Source of the DNA: Cardinalis cardinalis
Lineage: Eukaryota; Chordata; Aves; Passeriformes; Cardinalidae
Direction of reading: 5' to 3'
Assembly: GCA_014549065.1 (NCBI GenBank)
Contig: JACDOX010000114.1
Coordinates: 1,725,037 to 1,789,036, forward strand
DNA length: 64,000 nucleotides
The notes beneath the pieces are model-generated. The model made no database searches. It was not told the DNA's origin and saw nothing but the letters and a program-made list of their open reading frames with translations. Below are positions 14,401-26,792 of the stretch, piece by piece. Within the stretch, counting starts at the first letter, position 1. Each line of letters begins with the position of its first letter. The position numbers and the translations under genes were made by a program.

Positions 14401-17048
14401 ACAGTTTGTCCTTTCCTCTGCTCTATTATCTCAATAGTCTACTATGAAATCTGCTCAGCAGGGAACATTTTTATGTCAGAATGTTGTATTTTTAGTCAAT
14501 CGATTGGCCCTCCACCAGGGCAGAGGGTTAGCTGCCTTTCAAACTGGAAGAGACATCTGCAGCCAAAAGAGGAGTCTCTCCATTTATCCTTGGCAAGACA
14601 GGAATGACAGTGCCTACCTTTGTGCACTGCAAGTTCAACGTCTGCTAGCAGGGGTCAGGAAGCATTATCTCCCATCACAAAGTGCACACAGAAGTTCAGC
14701 TCAAAGTTACCCACAGTCTTTCAGGAGCAGTTTGTGGATGTTCTTTATTTTTCTGCTTCTGTACCCAACACACCTATTTGAGTGGTTCTGGGTTTTTCAC
14801 TCTTTGTGTGTGCATGTATGTTTGTGAATGTGTGTTGATCATTCATGCTGCAAGACCCCAGCAGAAGAACTGTATCTGTGCTATGATTTTGTAAAACACT
14901 GGACACACTAGGAATTCAGTGGAGCTCTCTTACTCCTCTGGTGTAACAAGCCATTATTTTAAACTGGAAAGAACAGCAACAGTATAAAATTATCTTAAGT
15001 CACTTCAGTACCTTATAACCTCCTCAGGAAAATGGCTCATCTGTAGCTATTGCATGCTGNTTTTTACCTTTGATACCATAGCAATCTAACCCCTAAACAA
15101 TAACAGAGGGTTCTCTACACCTTAAAAAGAAACATCTCTCCTGGGCACACCACGATTCTTGCACCTGTCTGTTCTGTGAAGTGACCCAGAAAATGTGAAA
15201 TGTGCCAGCTTCTTTTTTATGCTCTATAACTGTCCTGTCTCCTATTACGAGACCACAAATGTATGAAATGTTTTGTGTTTGTTTGGGTTTTTTNCCTATT
15301 CTGATTGATTTAAATGCATTTTATAGTTAATAACTGCACAAAATGAATTTATTCAGTGGTAATGGACCAGCAGCAGCAATACCTGTGACTCAGCAGGGAG
15401 GGTCAGTGAACTAGAACTACCTCACAGCCCTGTTGCAATGAAGGGAGCCAGTGGCTGGTCCAGCTTCTTTTTCAGACCACTTCAATGAGAGTCACACTAC
15501 ACTGCTGCCACAAGCCAACAGTTTCTGATTTTTTTCACTTTTCACCTTTTATAGCTGGGTTAGCCAACACTCATTCTGAAACTGGATACCCTGTGAATCC
15601 ATCAAGGGAAACTGGTGCATGAAGAGACATTTAGTTGACATCAGAGCACAAGGACATATACACCCTTAAATTCATCAGTGTTCCATTTTTAGTACATGAC
15701 GGTTACAGGATTTATGGTGCATCTCTTCTCACGTATTGTTTTTCATTTATGTCAAAATAAGCATTCTTAGAATTTTATATGTTCTGTCTATNAGCGCTTT
15801 GTGGCACAGTCATTAGAATGATTTACAACTGTATTAAGTATATTTTATATTTAATCATGACATAAACAGGGAGGCTTGCAATGATCACTGGAAGATTGTC
15901 TTAATTAACTAACTTCACAGCTTGGCCTGTGTAAGTATCAGTGCATCTGAACACAGACTTACTGGTGACAGTTTGCTTTGCATCAAAGCCAATGTCAGGA
16001 CTTCTGCACTCTTACCCAGTAAATCAGAGAGACAAAAAGCAGCATTTACGCATCCAGCAAATGAAAAGGATCAGCTTTGTGAATGCCCATTTTCACTTAN
16101 GAAACATATCCCTCCAAATCTATTTAATATATCTAGAGTCTAGTCCTCCTCTCACTGATGTCATGATAAGCCATGAGTCCCCANTGAAATCTGTAGGGTT
16201 ATAACAGAATCAGAATGGCTCCATACTCCCTTATTCTATTCTCATTTTGGCAGATTTTACAGTGTGTGTGCAACTGCCAAGTTCAATGAATTTTCTCCCC
16301 ATTTCCATTCACATAACTGATATCCCCACCTTGCCTTTGGGGTGATGTATCAAAAGATAAATAAAATAACATATCACCCCTAGCTAACAGAGATATTGTT
16401 GTGGGTAGGAAAGATAAAGTTGCTATACAACCAAGCCATTTTTTTTGCTGGACAAGTTGGGTTCTGTGTGTGCCTGTGCATGCATGTGCATGTGTGTNTG
16501 TGTGGACTCCTCATTTGTAACCTTGTCATCTCAACATCTTAACATTCTCTCTGCAAATATAGATGAAAACTAGCATATCAGTAACAGAAAAAGGCTCATT
16601 TGCATGAAGAATGGCAACCTTGTCAAGTTCTTAACAGCCCTATGTGATCCATTCAAGTGCATTTGAAGTACCACCCAGGTGCCTAGAGAAAGGAGGGCCC
16701 TAAACTGTCAAATCACTTACTGCAGTAAAAATAGGTGAAGAAGATGATTGAATGCAGTTGCTTACTAAATTCAGCTGAGTCTAAATGCAGCTGGAATATG
16801 AATGAATGATAGAAGTCTGTAAGGGAATGGGAGCCACTCTATCACCTACCATTGAGAATGCAGCTAACAGAGGGTTACAGCACAAAACCTAAAAATCTGC
16901 AGATGGATTTAACTTGCCTTCAGTGTGACACAATCTGAAATAATCCCTTCTGTCTAGATTACTGTTTTGAGTTTTTTTCCTTCAAAAAGATTGATTTCCA
17001 TGCCTCACATAATTGAATATAGAAACAATAACCAGGATGATGAGAAGT
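8422..17048. other. Unique AT-rich non-coding DNA
   Basis: No gene or recognisable transposable element seen. Small structures: a 12-bp tandem pair TTAAGGATTCAG at 9333-9356; T-rich tracts with GGG runs near 12056-12075 and 15283-15297; a pyrimidine/GT-rich patch at about 14795-14836; and a degenerate TG tract at 16465-16505. The segment 13880-13960 is rich in TAAT motifs. The open frame at 14444-14827 (127 codons) shows no known domain and is probably chance. Confidence 0.55.
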
Positions 17049-17542
17049 GGGATTTTTGAAAAAGCCTGGAAAAAAAGAAGGCTCCAGGGTGACCTACCTG
17101 TGGCCTTCCACTACCTCAAGGGAGCCTACAAAAAAAATTAAGAGAGGCTTTTAAACTCCCCTTACTACCAGGTGTTGGGGCTGGTTGTAGCAGTGGTTGC
17201 AGGGTGTGGTTGACTAGTAAATTTGGGGCTTTCCTTTGCGTTTTTGGTGCTTGTAATGGTTTATTTAGGGGGAATGTTGGTAGTGTTTATTCAGTGTCAT
17301 TGGCAGCAGATCTCTATACATAATAATAGGAGGACTGGTTTAAAATTGAAAGACAGTAGGTTTAGACTAGATATTAGGAATAAATCCTTTATTGTGAGGG
17401 TGGTAAGGCATTGAAACATGTTTTCCAGAGAAGCTGCCAATGGCCCATCCCTGGAAATGTTCAAGGCCGGGTTGGATAGGGTTTGGAGCAACCTAGTCTA
17501 GTGAACGTTGTCTTTCACTCAGAATGTTCTATGACTTTATGA
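17049..17542 (+). mobile_element. CR1 LINE 3' fragment interrupted by a mitochondrial insert
   Basis: The left part (17049 to about 17150) matches the CR1 'agcctgga.aagaagaaggctcc.gggtgacct' and 'ccttcca.tacctcaaggg.gcctaca' blocks. The right part (about 17312-17542) matches 'ggtttaaa.tgaaaga..gtaggtttagactagatattagga', 'agagaagctg', 'ccatccctgga.atgttcaaggcc.ggttgga' and a degenerate ATTCTATGA-like end at 17526-17542. Between them about 158 bp are foreign (see the ND6 entry). A stretch just before the tail is also deleted. The two CR1 halves are collinear and in the same orientation, which shows that one CR1 copy was split after it had integrated. Confidence 0.9.
17154..17311 (+). pseudogene. 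ND6: NUMT: nuclear copy of part of mitochondrial ND6
   Basis: ND6 is a membrane subunit of mitochondrial respiratory complex I and is normally encoded in mtDNA. Read from 17154 in the vertebrate mitochondrial code, the sequence gives a hydrophobic peptide containing AGCGW, then LGLSFAFLVLV and MVYLGGMLVVF. These are the conserved central part of avian ND6. The W is encoded by TGA at 17211-17213, a stop in the nuclear code but tryptophan in mitochondria. After ATT at 17289 the frame slips, and the ND6-like residues SVSLAAD continue in another frame (17291-17311), consistent with a small deletion. The match then ends abruptly. The insert is flanked on both sides by CR1 sequence, so it joined the nuclear genome after that CR1. 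Both ends of ND6 are absent and the piece cannot be functional. The left boundary is uncertain by about 10 bases because CR1 and ND6 share similar bases there. Confidence 0.9.
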
Positions 17543-20500
17543 TATTAAAAGCTCATGGCTATTTTATTTAGTGATGGGATTTTACTCTAAACTGGATGAC
17601 AGCTGAGATTTACACCTTTCAGTAACTCATCTTCAAGATTCAAATACTGGGACATACACATGTTCTGTCTCTGCTAAATTACTAAATAAATTGGATGCAG
17701 GAGATCCTTGATCTGACAGAAGTTAACACAGAATTTCACTTTGGTTAATGTTGAATTTGAAAGATTATATATATAAAGTATTGTAAAAATTACATGCATG
17801 TTTTCTACCATCAGGAAAATTATACAGGCAGGATGCTCACAAATGAGCTGTCTTCTCCCTCCCATTTGCTGTCAGTAACAGTGAATATAGGACTAATCAA
17901 GTTCTAGGTCAGACTCTGCAAAGGGATTCAGTTCACAAAAAATATCAAAGCTGAGTTATTTTTTACTCACTAAAAATGCTAACCAAAAAAAATCATAAAA
18001 TATAGAAATATCACATATTTAAATGATGTTATTTGACTCAATGTCTTTTTTGTTGTTGTTTTTAGAAGGTCACCCTGCTTGGCACACAAAAACATTTTGA
18101 TTTTAGAAAAAAAATAGGTTCCGTAAGTCCATATTCTGCTTCATTCTTTTTGTTTCCGGAGGCATATTAAGGAAATATATTTTTCCCAAGGAAAAACGAG
18201 TATTTACCTAAAACTAACTGAAACAAGCACTAGTAATTTTAACTCTGACAGACTACAAGACAAAAGGAAGAACTCAAATGTTACTGCATCCATAGTAAGA
18301 GAAATGTAAGTGATTAATTTTATTGTGTATACTCAGTGAAATAAATAAAGAACCAAAAGCATAAAACCAAAGANATAGTGCATCCTTATACTCTGTCCAA
18401 AGTGTTTTAAAAGTAGTCATATATAAGGGTTATTTAAAATGTGATGATTAAATGAATACGCACAGGAAATATACATAACTATAAATCTTTGCATATCTGG
18501 AAANAACTAAATATACACAAGTATTTAGGCATGTCTGTGTATTCATAAAGAAGGAGCAAAAGAAGGGGAATAGGGCTTACAATTATGTGTTGTTGTCCCT
18601 TGGTAAATGAAAGCCTAAATCCCTGTGAGTCCTGGTTCTGACAGCACAGATGCACCCACTGGTCAGGTAGGCTTCTACAACAGAAAGGCNTTAGTCTTAC
18701 CTTCTTTGCTGGATGTGGTTCCAAGAAGCTGTGGCAATCTGAAGAACAGCAATTAGAGATTCAGAACCACCTACATGAGTTTCACTCAGGTACACTTACT
18801 CTGGTTTCTTATTGACCTTTGCAGATCATACCAGAAAAAGGGGGAAAAGATGAGAGCAGAAAACAAGCAAGCCAGCAGCTTTTCATGTTTTGGGTTTGTT
18901 TTCCACATGTGTATGAATATTTCAAATGAGTGAGAAAAGTACCTTTGTAGTCCATCAAAAGAAATACAGTATGTGTTGGTTTTGATGCAGAAGACATCAT
19001 CTTTTCAGAGAGTTATCTGTAATGTTATCTGTGGATATAGCTCAATCAATATGTGCTTGAATGGTTACAGTCTTGTTAGTCATGTCATACTGCTTCACAG
19101 TCTTTGGAAAGTCCCTCTACCTCTGCAGACTATGATAGATTGGTCTGTCACATTTGCTAGCCTGCATTGCAGTGATCTTGCCTCCTACCTTGATCTCTCC
19201 TCTTCTACCCTTTCCCTCCCTCCTCAAGCCATTTCCATTTGACTTTCATGGCAGTCATTCATTGTAGCAGCAGCTCCCCTTTAATCAGAGCACTGCTTCC
19301 ATCTGAAATAGCTGGTTAAATGACTGAGGGTCCATTAAGTGAATTATTTCAAGCTTTTGCCCCTTTCACAAATCTGCCCCTAAAGCAACACAGCAAGTAA
19401 TAAATTTGAAGCACCTCTCAGTATGGTGAGGGAAGCAGACTGCACTTTACAACTAGCAATTAGCCTTAGGGCTTCAGGTATTTTTCTTTTCTCACCACAA
19501 ATGAACTCACTTGAGTTTTTAAATTTTTGTTTGTTTGCTTGGGTTTTTAAAGGAAAATACAGATCTTGTCCAGGATTGAGTGTCTGAGGCTGCTAGCTTG
19601 TCTTTAATATTCTATTCCCTAGTTTACAACATCCTAATATATGGTGATATTCTGGAACAATTTCTATTAACTCACTGATGGGGAATTATGGTAAATTATG
19701 ATCCAACAATGCCAAATATCAAATAGATTCAATGCCATCTCCATAAACATGTTTTCTCTTACCCACTGAGGTTCACATAGCTTTAGGAAATGATGGGGAG
19801 TATAGGACAACTATGTACAAGGTAGTTTAGAGAATTAATCACCCTGTAATTTTAATAACAGGATTTTTGTGCTGTAAGCATAGTGACAGCAGTCACAGTA
19901 ACACCCAGGAGTATGTGAAAGAAAATCCTTTTTACCTTCACAATATCATACAGTTAAGAAGCTTGATCTAAAACAGTAAAATTCTGAAAGAATCACAGAC
20001 TAGTTTCTTGTCTTTTCAGTATATCATGCTGTGCATGAAATCTAGGTTACTTCACTACCTTCTTGCTTGGCATTCAAATTTGTCACTCTTCTTACCCGTT
20101 TTAATGGAAATTACTTTGAAATTTTATTATCCAGCTCACCAAATTTCTATCTGCTTTCTCCTTTACCCTCTCCCTATTTTCTTTCTTTTTTCCTTTCCTT
20201 GGGACTATGCATGTGGGAATTTTTTTTATCTCACTTTTCAGCTTCATCTTGTAGTACATTTTATTTTCTGGCTTTATTTTTTTTCCCCCTGCTAAATATG
20301 TAGGCCTTGTGATACAGCTTTTATCAGTCTCACATGTACTGTTGCTCTTCCTTATTCCTGATCATCTGTTTATATGTCATCAAGTGCACCATGTGCTCTT
20401 GGCAGAACATCTGCAATTACTAGATAGTTTCTCATCTGAAAATGCAGGGTGTTACCATCACTGATATAATTGAAGTGAGCTATGGTTATGGACTGTGATT

Positions 20501-21019
20501 AGGTGTTTTTTTCTGTGACAGAGACTATAAGGGAAGCAAGAAATGTGGGCCTGCAGTTTTCTGAAAAGACAGAGGAGTTTTTAGCAAGGCTCAGCCAAGC
20601 ATAGAGCTGGCATAATATGCTAGAGACTTCAAATTTTATTGTCATCGGAGAAGAAGCTGTCCATATAGATGAGACAGAAAGGAATTTGATTTGGTATCAT
20701 GGTTAGTATTTGGTTGTGCAATAAAGGTGACTAAAAAAGTGACTGTTAATTTAGGAGGTATTCTTCACAGTAGACAATGATTTATTTAGAGAAATACTGC
20801 TCAGTCTCAAATAAATTGTGGTTTAGGGAATACAGATGCTTTTCTCTACTCATACTGGAAGTCAGTAGCCATGGCCACTTTTTGTAAGTGGGATTACTAT
20901 TTTCTGGTAGATTGTGCTATTGTTTTCCTTTATTACCAAAGAAGCAGTGGAATTTAGAAATTGTAAATGCCTCTTAGCTGATAGCTATAGATACTGTTTT
21001 AAACAAAATAAAGTTAGAC

Positions 21020-21036
21020 ATATATATATATATATA
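21020..21036. repeat. (AT)n microsatellite
   Basis: An uninterrupted alternating AT run of about 17 bases. Confidence 0.9.
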
Positions 21037-23261
21037 GCAGCTAAGCAAAGATTAATTTGAATGTTCTCACCACCAAATAATTTCAGATTTCAGAAAGGAT
21101 TTTAGCAAGTCAGCCTTGGTATAACTGNAAGAGATTAAAAGTCTGTCCAAAACATGTTTAGAAGTTTGACTTGCTGTGACCTAATAACACAGGCAAATTC
21201 AAATCAGTGCTGCCATTTTAAGGTCCTCTGTGTGCAAGAATAACTCCTACATTATTATATATATGTNCATGAATATACCTAAAATATATNGATCACTGCT
21301 TTGCCTGACTCAAGTAACTACTCACAATGTCAAAGTTCTTGCTTTTGTTTCACAGTGAATCCCACATACAACATGTAGTTTTACCTCTGAAAATTTCTCC
21401 TAAAAATNGAAAAGAGTAATAAGACAGTAGTAACTCTGGAACAACTTCTCAGAAAAAAACCCAAACAAACATCGTGTTCCTTTTTATTATTTGTCACCTA
21501 AAATATCAGTGAACCAGTTTCTCCATCCTCTGCTGTACCAAGAGTTCATTTAGGTTGGGGAAATTCTTAATGAATACCTGCTGCATCTTTCAAAACAACC
21601 ACAGGTTTCATCCTAGATTACAGCCTCCAAAAATACCAGAAAAGGTTTAGTTATTAGAGAGCCTTAATCTGTATGAGAGAGGAATTGTGCTGGGAGGAAA
21701 GAGACTNACAGAAGGGCTCACAGAATTTCACTGAAGGAATTGTTTTGTTTTTGACTATTGTTTTGTATCCCTCTCTGAGTCTAACAATGACAATGGGGCC
21801 CACAAGTGGTTCTTTGGCACTGTTATATTTCTAATGTATGTTGATGCACAAGATAAATTGTGTGCAGCAGACTTTTCTACTTTCTTCCCAGTTGTTAATA
21901 GCTATGATTTAGCATGATCCAGCCCACAGGTCTTCAGTAAGCTTTCTTTCATTGTTATCTGGATGGAAGTTCTTTTCTAATGCTCTCAACACTGAGAGAA
22001 CTCCCAGGTGGCTTTAAAGCTCCTACATCTCCCTGTCATTAATTCTAATTGATTAACTTTCTTCTTGTAACACTTTCCTGATCAGCTCCAGCACATCATT
22101 CTTTCTTTCCTTCATGCAAAGACCTTTTTTCCCTTATCTCAGTTAGAAACTACAAGTGGCACGTGTGGGAGTAAAGACNCTATGAACTCTTAAGCTTTTC
22201 TATACCTACTTAAAACTCCTTGTCTTTTAGAAAGCTTTTTTCTATGCCTTGCTTTCCATCTCCTTTTGTGACCAATCTACTCCTAAGGACCCAAATAAAG
22301 TTCTATTAGTTATAATAGAATTGGAAAACACACTTCTAGTATTTATCANCATCTCCTCATTGTCNTCTTTTCACTAGCTGCCTTTGATTCCTGCAATTAC
22401 AGTGTTTGNAGGCCTGCCATGATTCCAGGCAATGCTGTGATACCATTCCAGTTACACAAGGTTCTCCAAAAGGTGCTGTTTTCATTCCATTGTCAAGCTA
22501 ACATTTCTGTGTTCTACCACTGAAAATTCCATTTTCTAAATATGATAATGACAGAGGACCTGGCTTCTACTCAAATTGGAGNAATTACTCCTTGACTACT
22601 GGAAATTATTCATTTGAATTCCCAGTGGATAAAGGAAATCCCCATCCATTGTTCTGAGCAGTAGGCTTAACAATCAACCAGTATAAAATAGCTATTCACC
22701 TAAAACACTACTGAAAATCTGGAATATTTTATTGCTGCTGTATTTTCCTCAGTGCTGGTTAATTTCAGCAGAGACTGTAATTCATAGGGAAATGAACTGG
22801 TGCTTCCAGTCCACACGTTATAAAACAGTTACATTGCAATTGTCTCCTTTCTGCTGCTTTTATTCAAGACAGAATCCCAGAGGAACCACTCTCAAAAGAG
22901 GTGTTCCTAGGACACAGAAGGGAGAGAAGTCAAACTTTTTGTTAGAAAATGGAGTAGATGTACCTAGTGTAATGTCTGAAGGTGAGACATTCTGGACAGA
23001 TGTCAGAATTAAAACTAAAAGCACCGTTGACAATCTAGCTACTCATGCTAGAGATGTGCTCAAGTAGTGAATGCCAATTATTACCAGCATTTGAAATAAC
23101 AATAACAAAGTCCCAAGAAGATTTCCTCATACTCTGTTTCTTTAAATTCAAAATGTCATTCAAGAGATGAAAAAAGGGCTTTGTTGGAGAAGAAAACATT
23201 TTAAAGAGTATAAAGCAGATATAAAGAGCTGTGGTTCTTCTAAGATATTTTGCTTATCAAT

Positions 23262-23295
23262 TCTAAACTCACTCAAGCTCTAAACTTACTCAAGC
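23262..23295. repeat. 17-bp tandem duplication
   Basis: Two adjacent copies, TCTAAACTCACTCAAGC (23262-23278) and TCTAAACTTACTCAAGC (23279-23295), differ by one C/T change. This is a simple local duplication. Confidence 0.85.
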
Positions 23296-25087
23296 AAGCA
23301 CTAAAGTCAAAGAGAGTTTTGCCTCATGACTCTGCAGTTTGCCACTTCAGGGTCCCAAACCACCTTAGAACNCTAGGACATTGTATACAAAGGACATTCA
23401 CTCTGAGAGCTTTCACTGAGTGCGCCCTGCTCTACAGAAAGGCTTTTATTCATGGGGATCTCCTGATTCACCATCTTGTCTGTTAGCATAACAGATTGTA
23501 GATTTTTAGCCCCTGGAAACCACATGAGCAGTGTGAATTTGAGGAAGTCAGACACCAGATATCCAGACAGTCCAGATCCTACCCTCTTTCTCTTACCAAA
23601 ATAGGCTGCTGTTATATTCAGCCTATATTATATTGACTGGTTATATTCAGGCAACACTAATATGCACACCATTAATCTATTCATGGAGACTTTTGCTCTC
23701 CGTAAGTCTTAAAAACAACTAACCCTAGCTACAAGAAAATTTTTGCACTGTTGTGAGTTAAAGCACCATAAAGATCATNCACAAACAAAAGACCATCATA
23801 CTGGGAAAAGGCCCTCACCATGAGCCCCTTACGTTTGAACATTTCTGATTCATGCCAGACCCTTGCTCTCTTAACTGTAATGGAAATTAAGATATTCATT
23901 TTTACTGCCACTCTGCATTGCTTTCTCTCAGCTGGTGTACTTTGTAATAAACAGGTTTCCCTCAGACATTTCCCATTTGAAAGAAAGAAGTGAAGAAAAA
24001 ATATCCTTTGCCCCCTTCAGGATTTTTATCTTTGTTAACACAACCTTACATTGCCCCTCTGAAGAACATAAGATTGGTTTTGTTGTGCCCTGCAGGGCTT
24101 CTGCATCCCCAGAATCCTAGGGCAATGGCAGTGGCAAGTTGGCACACTGTAGCAGAAATGTCATTTTTTAATTATGTGGTTCTAAGGGGATCTATTATCT
24201 ACTGCTGAGATGCTGAAATCAGACAATTTATCTCCAAGGCAGGTCTGTCTACAATCTAGAATATATATTTCTTGTCACTACAGGAAAAAAGAATGAAAAG
24301 ATGGTTTTATTTCTGGTGCCTTATGTTTATAAATTTATTATTTTAATTTTTTCAAGCAGATTTGTGGGGGTAGGGTGCTGAGGGGCAGCGTATAAAAAGT
24401 CACATTCTGATGCTTCTCCAGGTTCTCTTTATCTCTGTAGTAGATTAACTAAGGTTGAAATGGATCTAGCTGCCCTTCAGTCGGGGTGTCATACCCCTTC
24501 AAGGCAGGATGCCATTCACATCCCAAAGGGCTCACGTGCCAACCATAAACTAGCCTATAAGTCATTGTGTTGAGAATTCACCTAAGTGCTGAGAGCACTG
24601 TAAAAGTGAGCATCAATAAAAGAACCAGGCAACTTTTTTACCTTAATTAACATAAATACTAACCTCTACTTAACATTTCAGGGTAGGTGTCTGCAACAGT
24701 TTGAAAGAATCTTTATTTTTTACACACTAGGTGTTGTCATTTGAATGAGTAATGATATATCTACCAGATTATTCATAATGACACTGAATTATTTCTCTTT
24801 CCTCCCTAAGGTATCAAAGTAAATCAAAGAGTTTAGCACATGTTGATTTTATTTTTTAATCTGCAAAATTCATTACACAAGCCACTCTGTGAAGCAGGAT
24901 CTGAGCTGGCAGCAGTTTGTATCTATTAACAAAGAGGTACATTCCAAGTACTTTTAACACAATCCCACTCAGGCATATTTTGAATTAATATATGCTTTCT
25001 GTATCCTAAAAAAGTTTACAGAAAAGTTGTAGGGGAGGACAGAGGGAAAGAAATATCGAATATCCCATCAAAACTGTAATTCTTGCA

Positions 25088-25101
25088 TTGCCCTCTAGTG
25101 C
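25088..25101 (-). promoter_or_regulatory. CTCF-like motif
   Basis: On the minus strand the bases read GCACTAGAGGGCAA, which fits 12 of 14 positions of the CTCF core consensus CCASYAGRKGGCRS. CTCF binds DNA to form insulators and loop anchors. A single motif match is weak evidence of binding. It is listed because the site lies in a region otherwise without features. Confidence 0.3.
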
Positions 25102-26091
25102 ACACACGACAGCATGACACCTTTTTTTTTTTAAACTTCACACTAAATTACTAAAATTAAGCCTTTAATGTCATTTGATGCTTTGCTGCATTTAATTTTG
25201 ACAGAAACATTATATATAGTTTGTTTGAAATGCCTTGCCTTCACCAAACCCTTCTGGCAAATCTGAGAAATAGTTTGATTCCTATTGCTGGCAGAAATGC
25301 AGGTCATGTCTTTTCGAAACTAAATAAGAATGATTTTAAAAAATTCAGTCCTTCAAAACCACCTGAAATGAAGCGTGAATGAATTAGAGGATACCTTTAT
25401 TGTTTATTACATGGGGGTAAAGCAAAGTCTTTAGCAGTATGTCATTGGTCTGCATACACTTACTTTTAAAAGTCAACTGCCTCCCATACATATGGGAAGA
25501 TCAGTGCACACAAGAACACAGAAACCTGCACAATAGTTAAAGGGGACAGAGAATTCACATCACAAGATGAAATCTATCATAAAAAACTGTAGAAGTAAAT
25601 ATTTCAGTGGCTATGGATTCAAATAATGCCTTGTTAATTAAGTGCTTAGCCAGAAGCAATCTCGAAGTTTCAGACCAACCATTTGTGGCTCTATGAATAA
25701 ACTTAGGGACATATTCCATATATTTAGAAGCAGTAAATTAAGTAGAATTTTCCTCTGGTTTCACATAACTTATCACAGAAAACCCATTTCTGCCTGTAAC
25801 AAGAGTCAAAGAAAAGGAAACATTTTATGAAATATTCCAGGAAAAAATCACCAGGTTACTGTAAGGAATATTTTAGAAATCTCTTTTTACCGTTGTTATC
25901 TGCAAAATGCACTAGTGTTACATTTTGGGTACTACAGTACAGAAAATGCTTTTACATTTGAGAGTTTTGAGGATCTTATTTCACCAGCTCTTCTCCACAT
26001 AGTCTGTAAAAGCATAATATATTTAGAAGTTTTTATGTTCTGATCCACAAGATCACAGACAAGAAAATTAATTTTCTTCTCCACCTCTTCC

Positions 26092-26220
26092 TGAGAAGTT
26101 ATGGACTCTCCATCCCTGGAAATGCAGGAAATCCCCATCCCTTCAGGTAAGACTGGATGGGGGTTTGAGTAACATGGTCACGTATAAGGTTCCTTGTCCA
26201 TGGCAAAGGGGTTCCATAGA
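26092..26220 (+). mobile_element. CR1 LINE 3' fragment lacking its terminal tail
   Basis: The plus-strand text follows the CR1 blocks 'agaagtt.tgga', 'tccatccctgga', 'gactggatggggg', and 'ccttgtccatggca..ggggtt'. It stops before the usual 'aaggtccctTccaaccca' end and ATTCTATG repeats. It abuts an oppositely oriented CR1 copy directly at about 26220, giving a tail-to-tail pair. Confidence 0.82.
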
Positions 26221-26792
26221 TTGTGTAGAATGATTTGGGTTGNAAGATCACCTACTTACCCTCATGCCATTGACAGGGGCACTTNTCACTAGACCAGGCT
26301 GCTCAAAACCCCATNCAAACTGGCCTTTGAACACTTCCAGTGATGAGGCATCAACAACTTTTCTGGGCAACTTGTCCCAGCGTCTCACTACCTTAACACT
26401 AAAGAATTTATTTCCAATATTTAATTTCAATGTACCTTTTCAGTGTCAAGCCCTGTCCTGTCACTACATGCTCTTGTGAAATGTCCCTTTCCAGCTTTTT
26501 TGTAAGCCCCATTTAGGTACTGGAAGGTTGCTGTAAGGTCTCCCTGGAGCCTTCTCTCAGCCCCAACTCTCTCAGCCCATCTTCATAGGAGACATGTTCC
26601 AATGCTTTGATCGTCTTAATGCTCCTCCTCTTGACTTGCTCCAGAAAGGAGGCTGATGTCCTTTTTATGCTGGGAGCCTCCAGAGCTGGATGCAGCTACA
26701 GGTAGGGTCCCATGAGAGTGAACAAAGGGGCAGAACCATCTCCTTTAGATCTGCTGGTCATGCTTCTTTTGGTGAATCCCCCAATACGTGCC
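26221..26792 (-). mobile_element. CR1 LINE, minus strand, 5'-truncated
   Basis: From the left edge the sequence is the reverse complement of the CR1 3' end: TAGAATGATTTGGGTTG, then 'actagaccaggctgctcaaa.cccat.caa.ctggcctt.gaacacttccag', 'gggcaacttgtcccag.gtctcac.acc', 'cctgtcctgtcactacatg', 'ggtactggaaggttgctgtaaggtctcc', 'cccaactctctcagcc' and 'gagctggatgcag'. The similarity fades near 26792, inside the pol-derived portion. No open frame remains. Three Ns fall at 26243-26315. Confidence 0.92.

Larger units (their letters stand above)
17543..26091. other. Unique AT-rich non-coding DNA
   Basis: No gene or transposable element recognised. Contains an (AT)n microsatellite (21020-21036), a strongly pyrimidine-rich patch (20155-20290), a 17-bp tandem pair (23262-23295), a TATAAAAA box after a G-rich run (24391-24398) and a CTCF-like motif (25088-25101). 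The open frame at 22732-23067 (111 codons) has no known motif and is treated as chance. Confidence 0.55.

Noticed and set aside
14444..14827. Open frame of 127 codons
   Set aside because: No known domain, no splice or promoter context, and composition like the surrounding non-coding DNA.
17223..17414. 63-codon frame read as a novel membrane protein
   Set aside because: The hydrophobic part is the ND6 NUMT, and the rest is CR1 read in a chance frame.
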